DNA from: Anaerolineales bacterium
GTDB lineage: Bacteria > Chloroflexota > Anaerolineae > Anaerolineales > Villigracilaceae
Assembly (NCBI GenBank): GCA_020060235.1
Contig: JAGVAO010000110.1
Coordinates: 1 to 32,577 of the forward strand
Length of the DNA: 32,577 bases
Direction of reading: 5' to 3'
Made by a program: the position numbers and the translations under genes. The notes beneath the pieces were generated by a model. That model ran no database searches. It saw only the letters and a program-made list of their open reading frames with translations, and was not told the DNA's origin. Of this stretch, positions 30,152-32,577 are shown piece by piece (position 1 is the stretch's first letter; each line of letters opens with the position of its first letter).

Positions 30152-32364
30152 TACCTTCCCCGCGCCAACATCACTTCGGGGTTGGCTAAATCGGCATCTC
30201 TCGCGGGGAAGACTTGCACCGCGCAGGCTTTGAACTCGGGGATTTTGGCCTGCGGGTCGAGGGCGTCGTTGGTCAGCAGGTTGGCGGCGGCTTCGTGAAA
30301 ATGAAAGGAGGTAAACACCACACCCACAGACGTTTTCTCCGTGAGCGTGGCGCGCAGTACCACCTCGCCGCGCCGCGAACTGACCCGCACCGCCTGGCCG
30401 TCTCGAATGCCGTGAATCTCCGCATCCGCCGGGTGAATCTCGAGACGCGCTTCGGGGTAAGCCTCGTCGAGCGCAGAATGGCGCGTCATCGTGCCGCCGT
30501 GCCAGTGCTCGAGTACGCGTCCCGTCGTAAAGATAAAGGGAAACTCGTCATCGGGTTCTTCCATCACCGGCACATAATCGAGCGGGATGAATTTGCCGCG
30601 TCCGCGTGGGAAGTCTTCGGTGAACAGGGTCGGCGTGCCGGGGTGGGACAAATCCGGCACGGGGTAGATGATGCCGGTTTTTTCGATGCGCTCGTAGGTG
30701 ATGCCGGCGTAATCCGGGTTGACATCCGCCATCTCGCGCAGGATTTCTTCGGGGTGGGCATAGTCCCATTTGGCGGTAGGGCGCTTGTCCTGAGCAGGGT
30801 CGAAGGGATTCAAGCGGGATTCGAGACGCAGCGCCAGGTCGCAGATGATTTGCCAGTCGGGACGGGACAGGCCGCGCGGGGGATGAGCGGCCCGCACGCG
30901 CTGGACGCGGCGGTCGGTGTTCGAGAAGGTGCCATCCTTTTCGGCGAAAGGAACAGCCGGGAGGAAGACATCCGCATACGCGCCGCTTTCGTTGATAAAA
31001 ATATCCTGCGAGACGAGGAACTCCAACTGCTCGATGTGGCGGCGGGTTTCGTTGAGATTTGGCTCAGACATCATCGGGTTTTCGCCCATGATGTAGAGCG
31101 CGCGCACGCCGCCGGGGTGGGCATGGCTCAGGATTTCAGTGGTCGTCAGCCCGAGTTTGCGCGACAGGCCGCCGGGTTCGACATTCCAGGCCTTTTCCCA
31201 TTTTGTGGCGTTTTCTTCTTCATCGACGCGCATGTAGCCGGGATAGTGAAAGGGCATCGCGCCCATGTCGCTGGCGCCCTGGACGTTGTTCTGACCGCGC
31301 AGGGGATTCAGCCCCGTGCCGTCACGCCCGATGTGGCCGGTCAGGAAGGCGAGATGGATGAGGGCCAGCGCGGAAGCCGTGCCGTGCGAGAGCTGCGAAA
31401 TGCCCATGCCCCAGTAGATGGCCGCGTTTTTGGCATTGGCATACAACCGGGCGGCGCGGCGGATATCGTCGGCAGGCACACCGCTGACGCTCTCGGCGTA
31501 TTCGGGGGTAAATTTTTCAAGGCTGGCGATGAAGTCTTCAATCCCCTCCGTGCGCGATTTTACAAATTCCCAATTGACCAGGTTCTCCCTGACGATGACT
31601 TGCGCCATCGCGCTGAAAAGCGGCACGTTCGTCCCCGGCTTGAGAGGCAGCCACAGCGCGGCAAAATCGACCAGTTCGATGCGGCGCGGGTCAACGACAA
31701 TCATCTGCGCGCCGTGTTTCATCACGGCTTCTTTCATTTGCAGGGCAATAATGGGATGGTTTTCGGTGGTGTTCGAGCCAACCACCATGAATACATCGTT
31801 CAAAAGCACCTGCGAGGCAGTGTTGCTCATCGCCGAAGAGCCAATCGCCTGTTGCAGCGCGACCACCGACCCGGCGTGGCACAGGCGCGTGCAGTGGTCC
31901 ACGTTGTTGGTGCGGAAAAGCGCGCGGTACATTTTTTGCAGCAGGTAGTTGTCTTCGTTGGTAGCCTTGGCACAGCAATAGACCGCCATCGCGTCCGAAC
32001 CGTCGCGGCGGTAGATTTCGGTCAGTTTGTCGGCGGTGATGTCGAGGGCTGTGTCCCAGTCGGTTTCGACCCAATCGGTTGACCGTTGACCGTTGACGGT
32101 AAACTGCGGAAACTCGCTGCGGTCCACGGTCTCCTGTCCACCGTCCAGAAGGTAACGCCGCACCATCGGCTTCAAAATCCGCTTCGGGTGATAGATAAAA
32201 TCGTAGCCAAAACGCCCTTTGACGCACAGGTTGCCTTTGTTGACCGGCGAATCGAAGGGCGAGGTTACTTTGTAAATAAAATCGTCCTTGACATGCAGTT
32301 GCAGGGTGCAGCCCACGCCGCAGTAGGGGCAGGTGGTTGTGGTAACACGGTCGGGTTTAATCAT
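30148..32364 (-). CDS. fdhA: Formate dehydrogenase catalytic subunit (molybdopterin oxidoreductase)
   Basis: It oxidises formate to CO2 (or the reverse) at a Mo/W-bis-molybdopterin site. The 738-residue start at 32364 has GGAGGGAG just upstream. The N-terminal 4Fe-4S ligands are Cys12, Cys15, Cys19 and Cys47 (CPYCGVGC and L-C-V-K-G). The metal ligand is Cys162 in R-L-C-H-A-G, followed by His163, so it is the cysteine and not the selenocysteine form. A C-terminal molybdopterin-binding domain ([24 protein letters not shown]) is complete. Two in-frame repeat-like segments interrupt it, near residues 73-96 and 520-527. The start overlaps the stop of the upstream iron-sulfur gene by ATGA, so the two encode what other bacteria have as one chain. 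Confidence 0.92.
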   Translation of the reverse strand: MIKPDRVTTTTCPYCGVGCTLQLHVKDDFIYKVTSPFDSPVNKGNLCVKGRFGYDFIYHPKRILKPMVRRYLLDGGQETVDRSEFPQFTVNGQRSTDWVETDWDTALDITADKLTEIYRRDGSDAMAVYCCAKATNEDNYLLQKMYRALFRTNNVDHCTRLCHAGSVVALQQAIGSSAMSNTASQVLLNDVFMVVGSNTTENHPIIALQMKEAVMKHGAQMIVVDPRRIELVDFAALWLPLKPGTNVPLFSAMAQVIVRENLVNWEFVKSRTEGIEDFIASLEKFTPEYAESVSGVPADDIRRAARLYANAKNAAIYWGMGISQLSHGTASALALIHLAFLTGHIGRDGTGLNPLRGQNNVQGASDMGAMPFHYPGYMRVDEEENATKWEKAWNVEPGGLSRKLGLTTTEILSHAHPGGVRALYIMGENPMMSEPNLNETRRHIEQLEFLVSQDIFINESGAYADVFLPAVPFAEKDGTFSNTDRRVQRVRAAHPPRGLSRPDWQIICDLALRLESRLNPFDPAQDKRPTAKWDYAHPEEILREMADVNPDYAGITYERIEKTGIIYPVPDLSHPGTPTLFTEDFPRGRGKFIPLDYVPVMEEPDDEFPFIFTTGRVLEHWHGGTMTRHSALDEAYPEARLEIHPADAEIHGIRDGQAVRVSSRRGEVVLRATLTEKTSVGVVFTSFHFHEAAANLLTNDALDPQAKIPEFKACAVQVFPARDADLANPEVMLARGRY
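30784..30807. repeat. In-frame 24-bp repeat-like insert in fdhA
   Basis: A 24-bp segment (CTTGTCCTGAGCAGGGTCG plus five bases) lies in a loop of the formate dehydrogenase gene and adds eight codons (P-F-D-P-A-Q-D-K). It resembles a short interspersed repeat I recall from Chloroflexota and other environmental genomes. No second copy is seen in this window. Confidence 0.4.
32077..32146. repeat. In-frame repeat-rich insert in the N-terminal part of fdhA
   Basis: About 70 bp contain a 7-bp tandem unit (GTTGACC three times with variation, 32078-32098), a CTGCGG direct repeat, and two GTCCAC copies. It is translated as an irregular loop just before the W-D-T-A-L-D segment, where other formate dehydrogenases are shorter. 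It looks like a small repeat element that settled in frame. Confidence 0.5.
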
Positions 32365-32577
32365 TTCTCCCTCCGCCTTTTCCGGCCCGTGTTCATCGCC
32401 GCAATCTGCTCCGGCGCAACGCCTTGCTCCAGCAGGAACTCGCGCTTGGGCTTGAGCGCGCCCGTCGGGCAAACGCCAACACATTGCCCGCACAACACAC
32501 AGGTCGTGGCCGGGATGGGCTGGTCGAAGAACGTGCCAATCTGGGTCTCGTAGCCGCGCCCGCTAAAGTTGATGGCA
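32361..32577 (-). CDS. Iron-sulfur partner subunit of formate dehydrogenase, C-terminal part (gene continues beyond window)
   Basis: Only the last 71 codons lie in the window. They contain a ferredoxin-type cluster motif [16 protein letters not shown] preceded by [10 protein letters not shown], which matches the end of the N-terminal iron-sulfur region found in fused FdhA, NuoG and HydA proteins. The reading frame stops by TGA overlapping the ATG of the molybdopterin subunit (ATGA). It probably carries electrons from the formate site towards an NAD- or ferredoxin-linked module encoded farther on. Confidence 0.85.
   Translation of the reverse strand, partial: AINFSGRGYETQIGTFFDQPIPATTCVLCGQCVGVCPTGALKPKREFLLEQGVAPEQIAAMNTGRKRRREK

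Noticed and set aside
31870-31890. Selenocysteine-type formate dehydrogenase
   Set aside because: The metal-ligand codon is TGC (Cys162), not in-frame TGA.
30214-32082. 622-codon open frame antisense to formate dehydrogenase
   Set aside because: It is the mirror of a well-supported molybdopterin enzyme; length is explained by high GC content and scarcity of stops on the opposite strand.
32365-32493. N-terminal extension of the formate dehydrogenase subunit
   Set aside because: This stretch encodes the ferredoxin-type cysteines in the other frame; the extension has no family similarity and lacks a ribosome site.
1-32577. CRISPR array, rRNA genes or complete insertion sequences
   Set aside because: No regularly spaced direct repeats, rRNA-like segments or intact transposase gene were seen on either strand.

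Overview
The window is a gene-dense, GC-rich bacterial segment with no rRNA, CRISPR array or complete insertion sequence. It most resembles a Chloroflexota genome of the Anaerolineae type. The clues are a sugar-binding lipoprotein with a repetitive acidic/valine linker after the lipobox, a TPR lytic transglycosylase made as a lipoprotein, a Tat-exported L,D-transpeptidase, formate dehydrogenase, and short palindromic interspersed repeats. The assignment is inference; no taxonomic marker gene is present apart from one tRNA.

Layout. (1) 103-6316 (+): an alpha-glucoside utilisation cluster. A solute-binding lipoprotein and two MalF/MalG-like permeases import a disaccharide. A GH65 phosphorylase splits it with phosphate into glucose and beta-glucose 1-phosphate, and beta-phosphoglucomutase makes glucose 6-phosphate. 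No transport ATPase is encoded here, and each long intercistronic gap carries a perfect stem-loop. (2) 6318-6962: a tyrosine recombinase remnant beside an initiator tRNA gene with its own promoter and terminator. (3) 7052-9466 (+): a lipoprotein lytic transglycosylase with a strong, apparently leaderless promoter. (4) 9539-17230 (-): housekeeping and envelope genes: yggU-yggT-yggS, pgeF, a thioredoxin-like/DUF2085 fusion, ccdA, an L,D-transpeptidase, an esterase, and a translationally coupled patatin/CPBP protease/small membrane protein trio. (5) 17299-18267 (+): an acetyl-xylan-esterase-like enzyme convergent with the next block through a shared terminator. (6) 18333-29098 (-): the most unusual block. 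A LacI-family regulator with a perfect 22-bp palindrome over its own start codon leads two tandem AlaDH/PNT-type dehydrogenases, a B12-dependent mutase related to the glutamate mutase epsilon subunit, an octopine/nopaline-type dehydrogenase and an asparagine synthetase. A UPF0316 protein, a PII-like protein and a Na+/Ca2+ exchanger follow. All are closely spaced, and a class V aminotransferase lies just upstream. (7) 29240-30151 (+): an AT-rich membrane-protein orphan, probably acquired. (8) 30148-32577 (-): formate dehydrogenase catalytic subunit, split from its iron-sulfur N-terminal partner by an ATGA overlap and interrupted in frame by two repeat-like segments.

Best candidate for an undescribed system: the LacI-controlled amino-acid operon. 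It combines a carbon-skeleton mutase whose glutamate-binding residues look replaced, three dehydrogenases that act on amino or imino acids in their families, and an amide-forming synthetase. This points to synthesis or breakdown of an unusual amino acid or opine-like compound. The substrate cannot be read from the sequence.
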